DNA of 64,000 nucleotides from Nocardioides sp. LHD-245 (GTDB taxonomy: Bacteria; Actinomycetota; Actinomycetes; Propionibacteriales; Nocardioidaceae): contig NZ_JAVFWN010000006.1 of NCBI RefSeq assembly GCF_030929495.1, forward strand, positions 62,001-126,000. Reading direction: 5' to 3'. Shown piece by piece: positions 12,417 through 21,303 of this stretch (positions are counted from its first letter, which is position 1; every line of letters begins with the position of its first letter). The notes under the pieces were generated by a model. It did not search any database. It saw only the letters and a program-made list of their open reading frames with translations, and was not told where the DNA came from. Both the position numbers and the translations under genes were made by a program.

Positions 12417-12929
12417 TCAAGATTGGTTGAAGAAGCCGTCTGCGGCGATGGCCTGCTTGTCCTCGGCGGCGACCGTGACGTTGGGCGGCGAGAGCAGGAA
12501 GACCTTGTTGGTGACCCGCTCGATGCTGCCGCGGGTCGCGAAGATGAGGCCGGCGGCGAAGTCGACCAGGCGCTTGGCGTCGGCGTCGTCCATCTCCGTG
12601 AGGTTCATGATCACCGGCGTGCCCTCGCGGTACTCCTCGCCGATGGACCGCGCCTCGTTGTAGGTCGTGGGGTGGAGGGTCGTGATCCGGGAGAGCTCCG
12701 CGACGACCGGCTGGGGGGCGACCGCGACAGGGCGGCGGCGCTCCTCGAGGTCGGCGACGGTGCCGGACGGTACGGCGCGGACGGGGCGCTCCTGCCGTTG
12801 CTCGCGCGCCTCGCGCGCGCGGGCGGGCTCGGTGGCCTCGTCGCCCCGGTCGTCGTAGCCAGTCTCGTCGTAGCCGGTGTCCTCCAGCAGGCCGAGGTAC
12901 TCGCCGATCCTGCGCATCGCACCGCTCAT
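12417..12929 (-). CDS. sepF: cell division protein SepF
   Basis: Membrane anchor and assembly factor for FtsZ; essential in actinobacteria, which lack FtsA. The 170-residue product begins [17 protein letters not shown] (amphipathic membrane-binding helix), has an acidic/basic linker to ~residue 75, and a C-terminal SepF domain with [37 protein letters not shown] and [10 protein letters not shown]. The ATG at 12929 is preferred over one 24 nt upstream because GGAGG lies 8 nt before it. FtsZ in this window carries the matching C-terminal peptide. Confidence 0.94.
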   Translation of the reverse strand: MSGAMRRIGEYLGLLEDTGYDETGYDDRGDEATEPARAREAREQRQERPVRAVPSGTVADLEERRRPVAVAPQPVVAELSRITTLHPTTYNEARSIGEEYREGTPVIMNLTEMDDADAKRLVDFAAGLIFATRGSIERVTNKVFLLSPPNVTVAAEDKQAIAADGFFNQS

Positions 12930-12987
12930 GAGTGTTGCCTCCGTGATCCGCATCCCCGGGTCCCGGGAATGTCTGATGTTGTGGACA

Positions 12988-13692
12988 TTACTTGACCTCG
13001 GGCCTCGATCCGAGGACCGCGGAGCCGACGCGCACGTGTGTCGCGCCGACGGTGATCGCCGCTTCCAGATCGCCGCTCATCCCGGCCGACAGGACCGTGG
13101 CGTCGGGGTGGCGGGACAGGAAGTCGGCGCGGATCCCGGCGAGCCGGGCGAAGGCCAGCGCGGGATCGTCGTCGAGCGGCGCCACCGCCATCAGTCCCCG
13201 CAACCGCAGCTCGGGGGTCCGGGCGACCTCGTCGGCGAGCGCGGGCAGCATCGCGGGGTCGGCGCCGGCACGGTGGTCGCGGCCGGGCGGGTCGAGGCTG
13301 ACCTGCAGCAGGACGTCGACGACGCGTCCGGCGTCGGCGGCGCCGCGGGCCAGCCGCGGGACGAGGGCGGCGCGGTCGACCGACTCGACCACGCCGGCGT
13401 AGTGGGCGACGGCGGCGGCCTTGTTGGACTGCAGGCCGCCGATGAAGTGCCAGCGCAGGCCGAGATCAGCACACTCGGCCGCCTTTGCCTCCGCCTCCTG
13501 ATGACGGTTCTCCCCCACCTCGGTGACGCCGAGTCCGGCGAGCAGCCGGACGTCGGCGGCGGGGAAGAACTTGGTCACGACGACGAGGGTCACGTCGTCG
13601 GCGGCACGTCCGACGTCGGTGGCGGCCCGCGCGATCCGGTCCTGGACGGCAGCGAGCCGGGCGCGCAGCTCGGCGGCGCGATCCGTCGTCAT
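12988..13692 (-). CDS. yggS: YggS/PLPBP-family pyridoxal-phosphate homeostasis protein
   Basis: 234-residue PLP-binding protein controlling free PLP and amino-acid balance; not a known enzyme. Landmarks are VVVTKFFPA (PLP lysine at about residue 41), [34 protein letters not shown] and the C-terminal [22 protein letters not shown]. The start ATG overlaps the pgeF stop by four bases. It has its usual place between ftsZ/pgeF and sepF. Confidence 0.92.
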   Translation of the reverse strand: MTTDRAAELRARLAAVQDRIARAATDVGRAADDVTLVVVTKFFPAADVRLLAGLGVTEVGENRHQEAEAKAAECADLGLRWHFIGGLQSNKAAAVAHYAGVVESVDRAALVPRLARGAADAGRVVDVLLQVSLDPPGRDHRAGADPAMLPALADEVARTPELRLRGLMAVAPLDDDPALAFARLAGIRADFLSRHPDATVLSAGMSGDLEAAITVGATHVRVGSAVLGSRPEVK

Positions 13693-14378
13693 GACAGCCA
13701 CACCAGACCCGCGAAGCGGCCCGCCGCGGCGCCGTCGCGACGGTGCGAGTGGAACCGCTCGTCCTCGAGGGTGCACCCGGGCACCGTGGTGGTGGCCACG
13801 CCGGCCGCGGCCAGCTGGGTGAACACGCCCGCCCCGAGGTCGAGGGCGGGGGTGCCCCAGCCGGTGTCGGCGTATGTCGTCGGCACGACTGCCGCGACCT
13901 CCTCACGCATCGTGGCGGGAACTTCGTAGCAGCGGCCGCAGATGTGCGGGCCGACCCAGGCGGTCATGTCGACGGCGCCGAGGGCGCGCATCCGCTCGAC
14001 GGTGCGCGTGACCACGTCGAGCTCCGCGCCGCGGCGACCGGCGTGGGCGACACCGACGACGCCGGCGGCCGCGTCTGCGAGGACGACGGGCACGCAGTCG
14101 GCGACCCGGACCATCAGGCCGAGACCACGCGCCGCGGTGACCTGCGCGTCGGCCGTGGGGATCCCGTGCCCCGGGCCGTCGACCTCGACGACGTCGGCGC
14201 CGTGGATCTGGTGCAGGCGCGCGAAGTCCACGCCGGTGGCGTCGGTCAGCGCGGCGAGGACGCCGTCGAGCCGGTCCCCCTCCCGGAGGTCGAGCGAGGC
14301 ATCCGTGAACGCGACCTCGACCCGGCTCCCGCTGGCGGGGTCCGGGTCGAGGGCGAAGGTCTCACGGAAGGCGAACAC
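13689..14378 (-). CDS. pgeF: PgeF-family (laccase-domain, YfiH/YlmD) peptidoglycan editing factor
   Basis: 229-residue zinc enzyme of the multicopper-laccase-like fold. Family members show purine nucleoside phosphorylase activity, and the E. coli protein keeps wrong amino acids out of peptidoglycan. The zinc ligands appear in RLHQIHGADVVEVD, MVRVADCVPVVLAD and VGVAHAGRRG, with WVGPHICGRCYEVP following. It lies 3 nt after ftsZ, so it is co-transcribed. Which activity matters here is not readable from sequence. Confidence 0.9.
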   Translation of the reverse strand: MFAFRETFALDPDPASGSRVEVAFTDASLDLREGDRLDGVLAALTDATGVDFARLHQIHGADVVEVDGPGHGIPTADAQVTAARGLGLMVRVADCVPVVLADAAAGVVGVAHAGRRGAELDVVTRTVERMRALGAVDMTAWVGPHICGRCYEVPATMREEVAAVVPTTYADTGWGTPALDLGAGVFTQLAAAGVATTTVPGCTLEDERFHSHRRDGAAAGRFAGLVWLS

Positions 14379-14381
14379 GGC

Positions 14382-15563
14382 TCACTTGAGGAAGTCGGGC
14401 ACGTCCAGGTCGTCGCCGTCGTCGAACTGCATCGGCGCCGGGTTGCTGCGAGCACCGACCGGCTGCGGGTCGGACTGCGGCTCGGCGGCGGGAGCGGTGC
14501 CACGAGACGGCGCCGGGGTGGCCGGGGACGGGGCGGAGGCGGCGGGCCGGGCGGACGCCGGCGTGGCCGCGGCCTGCTGCGGCCGGCGCACGACGGACTC
14601 CTCGCGACGCTTGGGCAGGCCGCCGTCGAAGCCGGCGGCGATGACGGTCACCCGGACCTCGTCGCCGAGGGCGTCGTCGATGATCGTGCCGAAGATGATG
14701 TTGGCGTCGGCGTGCACCGCGTCGGCCACCATCGCCGCGGCCTCGTTGATCTCGAAGATGCCGAGGTCGGAGCCACCCGCGATCGAGAGCAGAACGCCGT
14801 GGGCGCCGTCGATGGAGGCCTCCAGCAGCGGGCTGCTGATCGCCATCTCGGCGGCGGCCAGCGCCCGGTCCTCGCCGCGCGCGGAGCCGATGCCCATCAG
14901 CGCGGAGCCCGCGTTGCTCATGACCGCCTTGACGTCGGCGAAGTCGACGTTGATCAGGCCGGGGGTGGTGATCAGGTCGGTGATGCCGGAGACGCCCTGC
15001 AACAGGACCTGGTCGGCCTGCTTGAACGCGTCGAGCATCGACACATTGCGGTCGGAGATCTGCAGCAGGCGGTCGTTGGGGATCACGATGAGGGTGTCGA
15101 CCTCCTCGCGGAGTCGCTCGATGCCCTCGTCGGCGGACTTCTTGCGGCGCGCGCCCTCGAACGTGAAGGGGCGGGTCACGACGCCGATCGTCAGCGCGCC
15201 GAGCGAGCGGGCCATCCGGGCCACGACGGGCGCGCCGCCGGTGCCGGTGCCGCCGCCCTCGCCGGCGGTGACGAAGACCATGTCGGCGCCGCGGAGCACC
15301 TCCTCGATCTCCTCGGCGTGGTCCTCGGCGGCCTTGCCGCCCACGTCGGGGTTGGCGCCGGCACCCAGACCGCGGGTGAGCTCACGGCCGATGTCGAGCT
15401 TGACGTCGGCGTCGCTCATCAGCAACGCCTGCGCGTCGGTGTTGATCGCGATGAACTCGACGCCCTTGAGGCCGACCTCGATCATCCGGTTGACGGCGTT
15501 GACGCCGCCACCACCGATGCCGACGACCTTGATGATGGCCAGGTAGTTCTGTGCAGCTGCCAC
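14382..15563 (-). CDS. ftsZ: cell division protein FtsZ
   Basis: Tubulin-like GTPase forming the Z-ring; 393 residues. After GTG it reads [20 protein letters not shown]; the tubulin signature GGGTGTG is at residues 103-109; the T7 catalytic loop is [21 protein letters not shown] Pro/Ala-rich linker (~320-380) ends in the conserved SepF-binding tail [10 protein letters not shown]. The GTG at 15561-15563, behind GGAGAGG, was chosen by homology; the longer open frame is non-conserved. It is followed by pgeF, yggS and sepF. Confidence 0.97.
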   Translation of the reverse strand: MAAAQNYLAIIKVVGIGGGGVNAVNRMIEVGLKGVEFIAINTDAQALLMSDADVKLDIGRELTRGLGAGANPDVGGKAAEDHAEEIEEVLRGADMVFVTAGEGGGTGTGGAPVVARMARSLGALTIGVVTRPFTFEGARRKKSADEGIERLREEVDTLIVIPNDRLLQISDRNVSMLDAFKQADQVLLQGVSGITDLITTPGLINVDFADVKAVMSNAGSALMGIGSARGEDRALAAAEMAISSPLLEASIDGAHGVLLSIAGGSDLGIFEINEAAAMVADAVHADANIIFGTIIDDALGDEVRVTVIAAGFDGGLPKRREESVVRRPQQAAATPASARPAASAPSPATPAPSRGTAPAAEPQSDPQPVGARSNPAPMQFDDGDDLDVPDFLK

Positions 15564-15670
15564 GGCGGCGTCACCTCTCCAGGGTGGTTGTCTGTCAGTC
15601 GTCGTCTGTCGTCGAGCGCGTACGGTCGGCCCCTTCCCCGGCGGCCGTCCGGCGTGTTGCCACAACCCTG

Positions 15671-15701
15671 ACCCTCAACCTGAGGGTTATAGTTATGTCA
15701 A
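15671..15701 (-). promoter_or_regulatory. ftsZ upstream inverted repeat and TTGACA element
   Basis: ACCCTCA-ACC-TGAGGGT (15671-15687) is a perfect 7-bp inverted repeat about 110 nt before the ftsZ start, and a minus-strand TTGACA lies at 15701-15696. I see no convincing -10 at the ideal spacing. The remaining 277-bp gap between ftsZ and the PAP2 gene shows nothing further except a TAGGTA hexamer at 15722 on the plus strand. Confidence 0.4.
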
Positions 15702-15840
15702 CCTCGTCGTGGTCACGACAGTAGGTACGGCGCGACGCGCGATCGCGCAGACACGCCGACCGGCGGTGGACGGGTCACGAGAAAGTCCCCGCGACAGGCG
15801 CCTTGGGAGGCACGCCCTAGTCTTCACCGCGGAGGTGACA

Positions 15841-16821
15841 GTGACAGAGGCCACGGGCAGGGCGGAGACCCTGTCCCCGATCGCGATGCGGGTCGTCCCG
15901 CTGCTGGTGTACGCCGGAGCCCTGAGCCTGTACGTCGTCACGGTCGGGCTGCCCAAGCAGTCGTGGGTCGCCGTCATCTGGCTGTGGCTGCTCACGATCG
16001 CCTGGGACGTGCGCAAGCCGGTCCGCGAGCACCTCGCCTTCCTGCGCGACTGGTCACTCCCCCTGGCGCTGCTCCTGCTCTACCTCTACAGCCGCGGGAT
16101 CTCCGACGACCTGGGCTTCGCCTCGGTGCACGTCACCGAGCCGATCGACGCCGACCGGTGGCTGTTCGGCGGCACCCTGCCCACGGAGTGGCTGCAGGCG
16201 CGGCTGTGCGGCGACCCGTGCATCCGGGCCTCGCCGCCCGCGTGGTACGACGTGCTGCTCACCACGGTCTACTACTCCCACTTCTTCGTGGCCCTGTCGA
16301 TCGCGGCGATCCTGTGGATGCGCAGCCGGCCCGAGTGGATCCGGTACATGCGCCGCTATCTGTCGCTCAACTTCCTCGCCCTCGTCATCTACATCGTCTA
16401 CCCGATGGCGCCGCCGTGGATGGCCTCGCGCGACGGCTACCTCAGCGACGGCATCGCCCGGATCACCGGCCGCGGCTGGTGGGAGTTCGGTCGGGGCGGC
16501 GGCGGTGGCGGCGGGACCCATCAGAGCATCTCGGCCGTCGGCAACCAGGTCGCCGCGATGCCCTCGCTGCACGCGGGCATCTCCATCCTGGTGGCGGCGT
16601 GGGCGATCGGTCACCTGCGCGGCCGGTGGCGCTGGCTGATCGCGCTCTATCCGCTGGCCATGTCGTTCATGCTCGTCTACTACGCCGAGCACTATGTCGT
16701 CGACATCGTCGCCGGGGGCCTCTGCGTGGCGGTCGTGCTGATCGGCTGGGGCACCTGGGAGCGGCGCGGCGACCGGCGGCCTCAGCGGGTCGTCGGGGCG
16801 CCCGGGACCGAGACGTCGTAG
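15841..16821 (+). CDS. PAP2-superfamily membrane phosphatase/inositolphosphotransferase-like protein
   Basis: 326-residue polytopic membrane protein with about six helices. PAP2 motifs are AMPSLHAGISIL (motif 2) and YYAEHYVVDIVAG (motif 3, with the histidine and aspartate of the S-x3-H-x3-D type). A Gly-run linker (GRGGGGGGGTH) lies before motif 2. Likely substrate is a lipid phosphate or polyprenyl phosphate at the outer membrane face (family knowledge). The GTG at 15841 follows GGAGG by 5 nt; the frame extends upstream but without conserved sequence. Its last 40 bp overlap the convergent ftsQ. Confidence 0.85.
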   Translation: MTEATGRAETLSPIAMRVVPLLVYAGALSLYVVTVGLPKQSWVAVIWLWLLTIAWDVRKPVREHLAFLRDWSLPLALLLLYLYSRGISDDLGFASVHVTEPIDADRWLFGGTLPTEWLQARLCGDPCIRASPPAWYDVLLTTVYYSHFFVALSIAAILWMRSRPEWIRYMRRYLSLNFLALVIYIVYPMAPPWMASRDGYLSDGIARITGRGWWEFGRGGGGGGGTHQSISAVGNQVAAMPSLHAGISILVAAWAIGHLRGRWRWLIALYPLAMSFMLVYYAEHYVVDIVAGGLCVAVVLIGWGTWERRGDRRPQRVVGAPGTETS

Positions 16822-17546
16822 ACCTTCGCGTCGACGCCGAGCAGCTCGAGCAGTACGGCGGCCTTGTCGTCGGCCTGCTCCGCGCTGCCCCACCGGACCA
16901 GCCGGCCGTCCCGCAGGTGCAGGTCGATCTCGTCGACGGTGCGGACCTCGACGAAGTCGACGAGCTTGGAGACGGCGGGGTCGAGGGCGACCACGACGGC
17001 GGCACCCTCCGCGAGGGCGTCGCCGTCGGCGCCGGGGCCGACCTTGACCCGGGGCAGGCCGGCCGGGGCCTTGTCGAGGCGGCCGAAGGCGACGCCGGCG
17101 GCGTCCAGGTTGGTGAGCCGGTCCCCACGGTCGAGCACCGCGACCGGCGTCCGCTCGACGATCTCGATCCGCACGTCGTGCGGCCAGGTGCGGGAGACGT
17201 CGACCGTCTTGACGGTCGCGAGCGAGCGCAGCCGGACCTCGATCGCGCGCAGGTCGACCGTCGCGAGCGGCCCACCGAGCGGTACGTCGGCGGTGGCGAG
17301 CACCTGCTTCTCCGAGAGCTGGGCGTTGCCGATCACCTGGACCGCGTCGGCGCGCAGCCATGCCGAGAAGTAGACGGCATAGGTGCCGAGGCCGAGCGCG
17401 AGGAGGAGCAGCACCGCGGCGAGGACGTAGCGCCAGGTCAGCCAGCGACGGGCGCGCTGGCGGCGCGCGAACGCCTTGCGCGTCCGCTCCTGGGATCCGG
17501 TCCTCGCCCCGCGCTTCCGCCCGCGGCCGCCGCTACCCCTCGCCAT
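16782..17546 (-). CDS. ftsQ: cell division protein FtsQ
   Basis: 254-residue bitopic divisome protein: a basic cytoplasmic N-terminus rich in Arg/Gly, one membrane helix at residues ~55-77 (YVLAAVLLLLALGLGTYAVY), a POTRA domain starting LRADAVQVIGNAQLSEKQVL, then the beta-domain. The start MARGSGGRGRK overlaps the murC stop by 14 nt. Its 3' end overlaps the convergent PAP2 gene by 40 bp. Confidence 0.92.
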   Translation of the reverse strand: MARGSGGRGRKRGARTGSQERTRKAFARRQRARRWLTWRYVLAAVLLLLALGLGTYAVYFSAWLRADAVQVIGNAQLSEKQVLATADVPLGGPLATVDLRAIEVRLRSLATVKTVDVSRTWPHDVRIEIVERTPVAVLDRGDRLTNLDAAGVAFGRLDKAPAGLPRVKVGPGADGDALAEGAAVVVALDPAVSKLVDFVEVRTVDEIDLHLRDGRLVRWGSAEQADDKAAVLLELLGVDAKVYDVSVPGAPTTR

Positions 17547-18912
17547 CGCCCCGCTCCCGGAGCGCGGCGACCAGCCGGGGCGCGAGAGCCGTGACGTCCC
17601 CGGCACCCAGGGTCAGCACGATGTCACCGGGCCGGGCCAGCCCGACCACCGTGTCGAGCACGGCACCGCGGTCCGCGACGAAGCGCACCCGCCCGGCGGG
17701 CAGGGGCACGGCCGCGGCCACCAGGGCCCCGGTGACCGCGGGGTCGGGGTCCTCGCGGGCGACGTAGACATCCATCACGACCACCTCGTCGGCGGCACCG
17801 AGCTCGCGGCCCATCCGCTCACCGAAGATCCGCGTACGGGAGACGAGATGGGGCTGGAAGCACACCACGAGACGGCCGTCGCCCTCGACCAGCGACCGGG
17901 CGGCCTCGAGGTCGCCGCGGATCTCACTGGGGTGGTGGGCGTAGGAGTCGTAGACGCGGACGCCGCCGGCCGCACCGACCGGCTCCATGCGGCGCTTGGC
18001 CCCGCGGTGCTTCCCCAGGCCACGGGCGAGCAGGCCCGGGTCCAGCCCGAGCTCCAGGCCGACGGCCAGGGCGAGCAGGGCGTCCTGGGCGTAGTGGCGC
18101 CCCGGGACGGCGAGGGTCACCGTGCCGAGGTCGGCACCGTCGCTCCAGACCCGGAACCGGGTGCGGCCGCCCTCGACGACGAGGTCGTGGCCCCGCAGCC
18201 GCGCGTCGTCGGAGAAGCCGACGGTGCGCGTGGCGAGGTCCCGGCGCTCGGTCAGGGTGGACGAGGCGCGTCCGGCGAACTCGGCGAAGGCGGCCTCGTA
18301 GGCCTCCTCGGTGCCCCAGTGGTCGAGGTGGTCGGCGTCGACATTGGTGACGACGGCGATGCGGGGCGTGTAGACGAGGAAGGCGCCGTCGGACTCGTCG
18401 GCCTCGACGACCGCCACCGGTCCGGTGCCGAGCCGGGCGTTGGTGCCGAGGCTCTCGACCTCGGCGCCGATCGCGAAGGTGGGGTCGAGACCCGCCTCCT
18501 GCAGCGCGACCACGGTCATCGCGGTGGTCGTGGTCTTGCCGTGGGTGCCGGCGACGGCGACGACGTCCTTGCCGAGCAGCACGGATTGGAGGCCCGCGGA
18601 CCGTGGCCACAGGCGCAGCCCGCGGTCGAGCGCGGCGACGATCTCGGGGTTGTCCTCGCGGACCGCGGTCGTAGCGACCACGGTGTCGACGCCGTCGAGA
18701 TGGGTCGCGTCGTGCCCCACGTGGACCGCGATCCCCTCCCCGCGCAGGGCCCGCACGACGGCCGAGTCACTCGCGTCGCTGCCGCTGACGGGCACCCCGG
18801 CCTGGTGCATCAGCCGGGCGATGCCGGACAGCCCGGCTCCGCCGATGCCGACGAAGTGGACGTGGCCGAGGCGGTCGGCGGGCAGGATCTCGTCGGGGAC
18901 GGGGATCTTCAC
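17533..18912 (-). CDS. murC: UDP-N-acetylmuramate--L-alanine ligase
   Basis: ATP-dependent ligase adding L-Ala to UDP-MurNAc, the first stem-peptide step; 459 residues. Shows HFVGIGGAGLSGIARLMHQAG (UDP-binding), the P-loop VAVAGTHGKTTTTAM, ADESDGAF, NVDADHLDHW and YAHHPSEI, the Mur-ligase set in order. The GTG start at 18910-18912 overlaps the murG stop (GTGA), preferred over the long non-conserved 5' extension, which lies inside murG. Confidence 0.96.
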   Translation of the reverse strand: MKIPVPDEILPADRLGHVHFVGIGGAGLSGIARLMHQAGVPVSGSDASDSAVVRALRGEGIAVHVGHDATHLDGVDTVVATTAVREDNPEIVAALDRGLRLWPRSAGLQSVLLGKDVVAVAGTHGKTTTTAMTVVALQEAGLDPTFAIGAEVESLGTNARLGTGPVAVVEADESDGAFLVYTPRIAVVTNVDADHLDHWGTEEAYEAAFAEFAGRASSTLTERRDLATRTVGFSDDARLRGHDLVVEGGRTRFRVWSDGADLGTVTLAVPGRHYAQDALLALAVGLELGLDPGLLARGLGKHRGAKRRMEPVGAAGGVRVYDSYAHHPSEIRGDLEAARSLVEGDGRLVVCFQPHLVSRTRIFGERMGRELGAADEVVVMDVYVAREDPDPAVTGALVAAAVPLPAGRVRFVADRGAVLDTVVGLARPGDIVLTLGAGDVTALAPRLVAALRERGDGEG

Positions 18913-20003
18913 CTGGTCGCTCCGGCGACGTCCTGGATGATCCGGGCGAGCCGGTCGTCCGCGTCGCGCGGCACCAGGTCGGCGGCCACGGCCCCCATCC
19001 GGGCCAGCCGGGCCGCGTCGGTGACCAGGGCAGGCACCGTGTCGGCGACGTAGTCGGCGCTGAAGGAGGCGTCCTCGACGAGCAGCGCTCCCCCGGCGTC
19101 CACGACGGGACGGGCGTTGAGGGCCTGCTCGCCGTTGCCGATCGGCAACGGCACGAAGATCGCGGGTACGCCGGTGGCGGCGGCCTCGACGACGCTGGAC
19201 GCGCCGGAGCGGCACACCATCAGGTCGGCGGCGGCCAGGACAAGGTCCATCCGCTCGACGAACGGCAGCACGACATACGGCACGCCGGTCGGGACGGGCT
19301 CGCTCCAGCTCGGGTCGCTCGCGCCGTTGGGCCCGATCACGTGCAGGACCTGGACGCCGGCGGAGCCGAGCGCGGCCGCAGCGCCGCTGACGGCCTGGTT
19401 GAGCCGCCGCGCGCCCTGCGAGCCGCCGGTGACGACGAGGGTCGGCAGGTCGGGGTCGAGGCCGAAGAAGGCCCGCGCCTCGGCGCGCAGGGCCGGACGG
19501 TCGAGGGTGGAGATCATCCGGCGGATCGGCAGGCCGACGTACTCCGCGCGGCGCAGCGGTGTGTCGGGGAAGCTCACCGCGACCCGCGCGGCGATCCGGG
19601 CACCGACCTTGTTGGCGATGCCGGGCAGCGCGTTCTGCTCGTGCACGACGAGCGGGAGCCGGCGGCGCCGGGCCGCGACGTACGCCGGCATCGACACGTA
19701 GCCGCCGTAGCCGACGATCACGTCGGGGCGGATCTCGTCGACCACCTCGAGCGCGGCCTTGACCGCCCCGCGCAGGCGCTGGGGCACGAGGGCGAGATCC
19801 TTGCCGGGCTTGCGCGGCAGCGGCACCGGCGGCACCAGGCGCAGCGGATAGCCGGCCGCCGGGACAACCCGGTTCTCCAGGCCGCGGGGCGTGCCGAGGC
19901 AGGTGATCTCGGCATCCGGGTCGAGTCGGCACAGTGCGTCGGCGGTGGCGAGCAGTGGCGAGGTGTGCCCCGCCGTGCCCCCACCGGCCAGAAGAATCCT
20001 CAC
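18909..20003 (-). CDS. murG: lipid II synthase MurG (GlcNAc transferase)
   Basis: Peripheral membrane GT28 enzyme transferring GlcNAc to lipid I; 364 residues. Starts MRILLAGGGTAGHTSPLLA with the first G-loop, then VIVGYGGYVSMPAYVAARRR, VVHEQNALPGIANK, the second-domain VVTGGSQGARRLN and LMVCRSGASSVVEAAATGVPAI. Sits 15 nt after ftsW and overlaps murC by four bases. Confidence 0.96.
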   Translation of the reverse strand: MRILLAGGGTAGHTSPLLATADALCRLDPDAEITCLGTPRGLENRVVPAAGYPLRLVPPVPLPRKPGKDLALVPQRLRGAVKAALEVVDEIRPDVIVGYGGYVSMPAYVAARRRRLPLVVHEQNALPGIANKVGARIAARVAVSFPDTPLRRAEYVGLPIRRMISTLDRPALRAEARAFFGLDPDLPTLVVTGGSQGARRLNQAVSGAAAALGSAGVQVLHVIGPNGASDPSWSEPVPTGVPYVVLPFVERMDLVLAAADLMVCRSGASSVVEAAATGVPAIFVPLPIGNGEQALNARPVVDAGGALLVEDASFSADYVADTVPALVTDAARLARMGAVAADLVPRDADDRLARIIQDVAGATR

Positions 20004-20018
20004 GCGGCAGAACCTACT

Positions 20019-21269
20019 TCAGGCACTGAGGCCGGCCGACCGGGCCCGGCGGCGCTGGGCCAGGGCCCGGGCGGCCGCCGGCTCGCGCCGGGCGAAGCCG
20101 ATGACCAGGCCGAGGGCGCTCAGGGTCGGGAGCAGGCTGGAGCCGCCGTACGACACCAGGGGAAGGGGGATGCCGATCACCGGGAGCAGCGCCAGCACCA
20201 TGCCGACGTTGATGATCATCTGGCACAGCAGCCACACCACGATGCCGAAGGTGCAGTAGCGCACGAAGGGCTGCTTCGTCTCGCGGGCCACGCGGACGCC
20301 GGCGTAGGCGAGGACGAGGAACAGCCCGATCACCAGGAGCGTGCCGATCAGGCCGAGCTCCTCGCCGAGCACGGCGAAGATGAAGTCGGTGTGCGCCTCG
20401 GGCAGCTGGCCCCACTTCTGCTGACTCGCCCCGATGCCCTCGCCGAGGACGCCGCCGCTGGCCATGGCGTAGAGGCCGTGGGCGGGCTGCCAGCCGGTGC
20501 CGTGGTAGTCCTTGAACGGATCCGCGAAGGTGGCGATGCGCGCCAGGCGGGTGGGCGAGGTCGCGGCCAGGGCCAGCGCCGCGACGCTCACGACGGCGAA
20601 CACCAGACCGAACAGCCGTCCCGGCGCGCCGACGACCCAGAGCATCGCGACCAGCAGGGCGAAGAAGATGAGCGCGGTGCCGAGGTCCTTGCCGACCACC
20701 ACCAGCCCGGTCGCGAGCACCATGCCGGGAACCACCGGCACCAGCATCTGGTGCAGGCTGCCCAGCCGGCGCTCCTTGTTGGCGTAGATGTGGCTGGCCC
20801 AGATGATCAGCGAGAGCTTGGCGATCTCGGAGGGCTGCACCTGGATCGGCCCGAGCACCAGCCAGTTGGTGTTGCCGTTGACCTCGCGCCCGGCGAACGC
20901 GGTGACGATGAGCAGGGCGAGGGAGATCGAGAAGGCGGGATAGGCCAGGCCGCGCACCCAGCGCACGGAGACCCGTGAGGCGATGAAGGCACAGGGCACG
21001 CCGATCACGACCCACATCAGCTGGCGGCGCACGATCGTGTAGGAGTCGCCGGTCTCGCGGTAGGCGCGCACGCTCGAGGCGCTGAGCACCATGATCAGGC
21101 CGATCACGAGCAGCAGCGCGGTGGCGCCGAGAAGCAGGTAGTAGGTCGTGAGCGGGCGGTCGAGCGCGTCCTTGAGGGCGCTCAGCCAGCCCGGGCGGCG
21201 GGCTCGCGAGCGGAGCAGGCCGATGCGGAGCCGCTCGGGCCTGGTCGTCTCGGGGTTGGCGGTGGTGAT
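20019..21269 (-). CDS. ftsW: septal peptidoglycan glycosyltransferase FtsW; start codon unusual
   Basis: SEDS-family polymerase partner of FtsI. Ten membrane helices with GREVNGNTNWL, QPSEIAKLSLI, GKDLGTALI, GWQPAHGLYAMASGG, the SEDS region AHTDFIFAVLGEELGL, and PLVSYGGSSL near the end. The first ATG/GTG in frame is GTG at 21105-21107, inside the first helix, which would remove the N-terminus. Reading further 5' the frame encodes TTANPETTRPERLRIGLLRS up to YYLLLGATALLLVIGL, a proper FtsW N-terminus, preceded by ATC at 21267-21269 with AGGGGGAG four bases upstream. I therefore place the start at ATC (416 residues); this is an inference. Confidence 0.8.
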   Translation of the reverse strand: MTTANPETTRPERLRIGLLRSRARRPGWLSALKDALDRPLTTYYLLLGATALLLVIGLIMVLSASSVRAYRETGDSYTIVRRQLMWVVIGVPCAFIASRVSVRWVRGLAYPAFSISLALLIVTAFAGREVNGNTNWLVLGPIQVQPSEIAKLSLIIWASHIYANKERRLGSLHQMLVPVVPGMVLATGLVVVGKDLGTALIFFALLVAMLWVVGAPGRLFGLVFAVVSVAALALAATSPTRLARIATFADPFKDYHGTGWQPAHGLYAMASGGVLGEGIGASQQKWGQLPEAHTDFIFAVLGEELGLIGTLLVIGLFLVLAYAGVRVARETKQPFVRYCTFGIVVWLLCQMIINVGMVLALLPVIGIPLPLVSYGGSSLLPTLSALGLVIGFARREPAAARALAQRRRARSAGLSA

Positions 21270-21303
21270 GTCGCTCCCCCTCTGGCTCCTGCCTCGCTGC
21301 TGC

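Noticed and set aside
21105..21107. GTG as the start of ftsW
   Set aside because: It would begin inside the first membrane helix and discard a conserved basic N-terminus encoded upstream in the same frame; kept only as an alternative.
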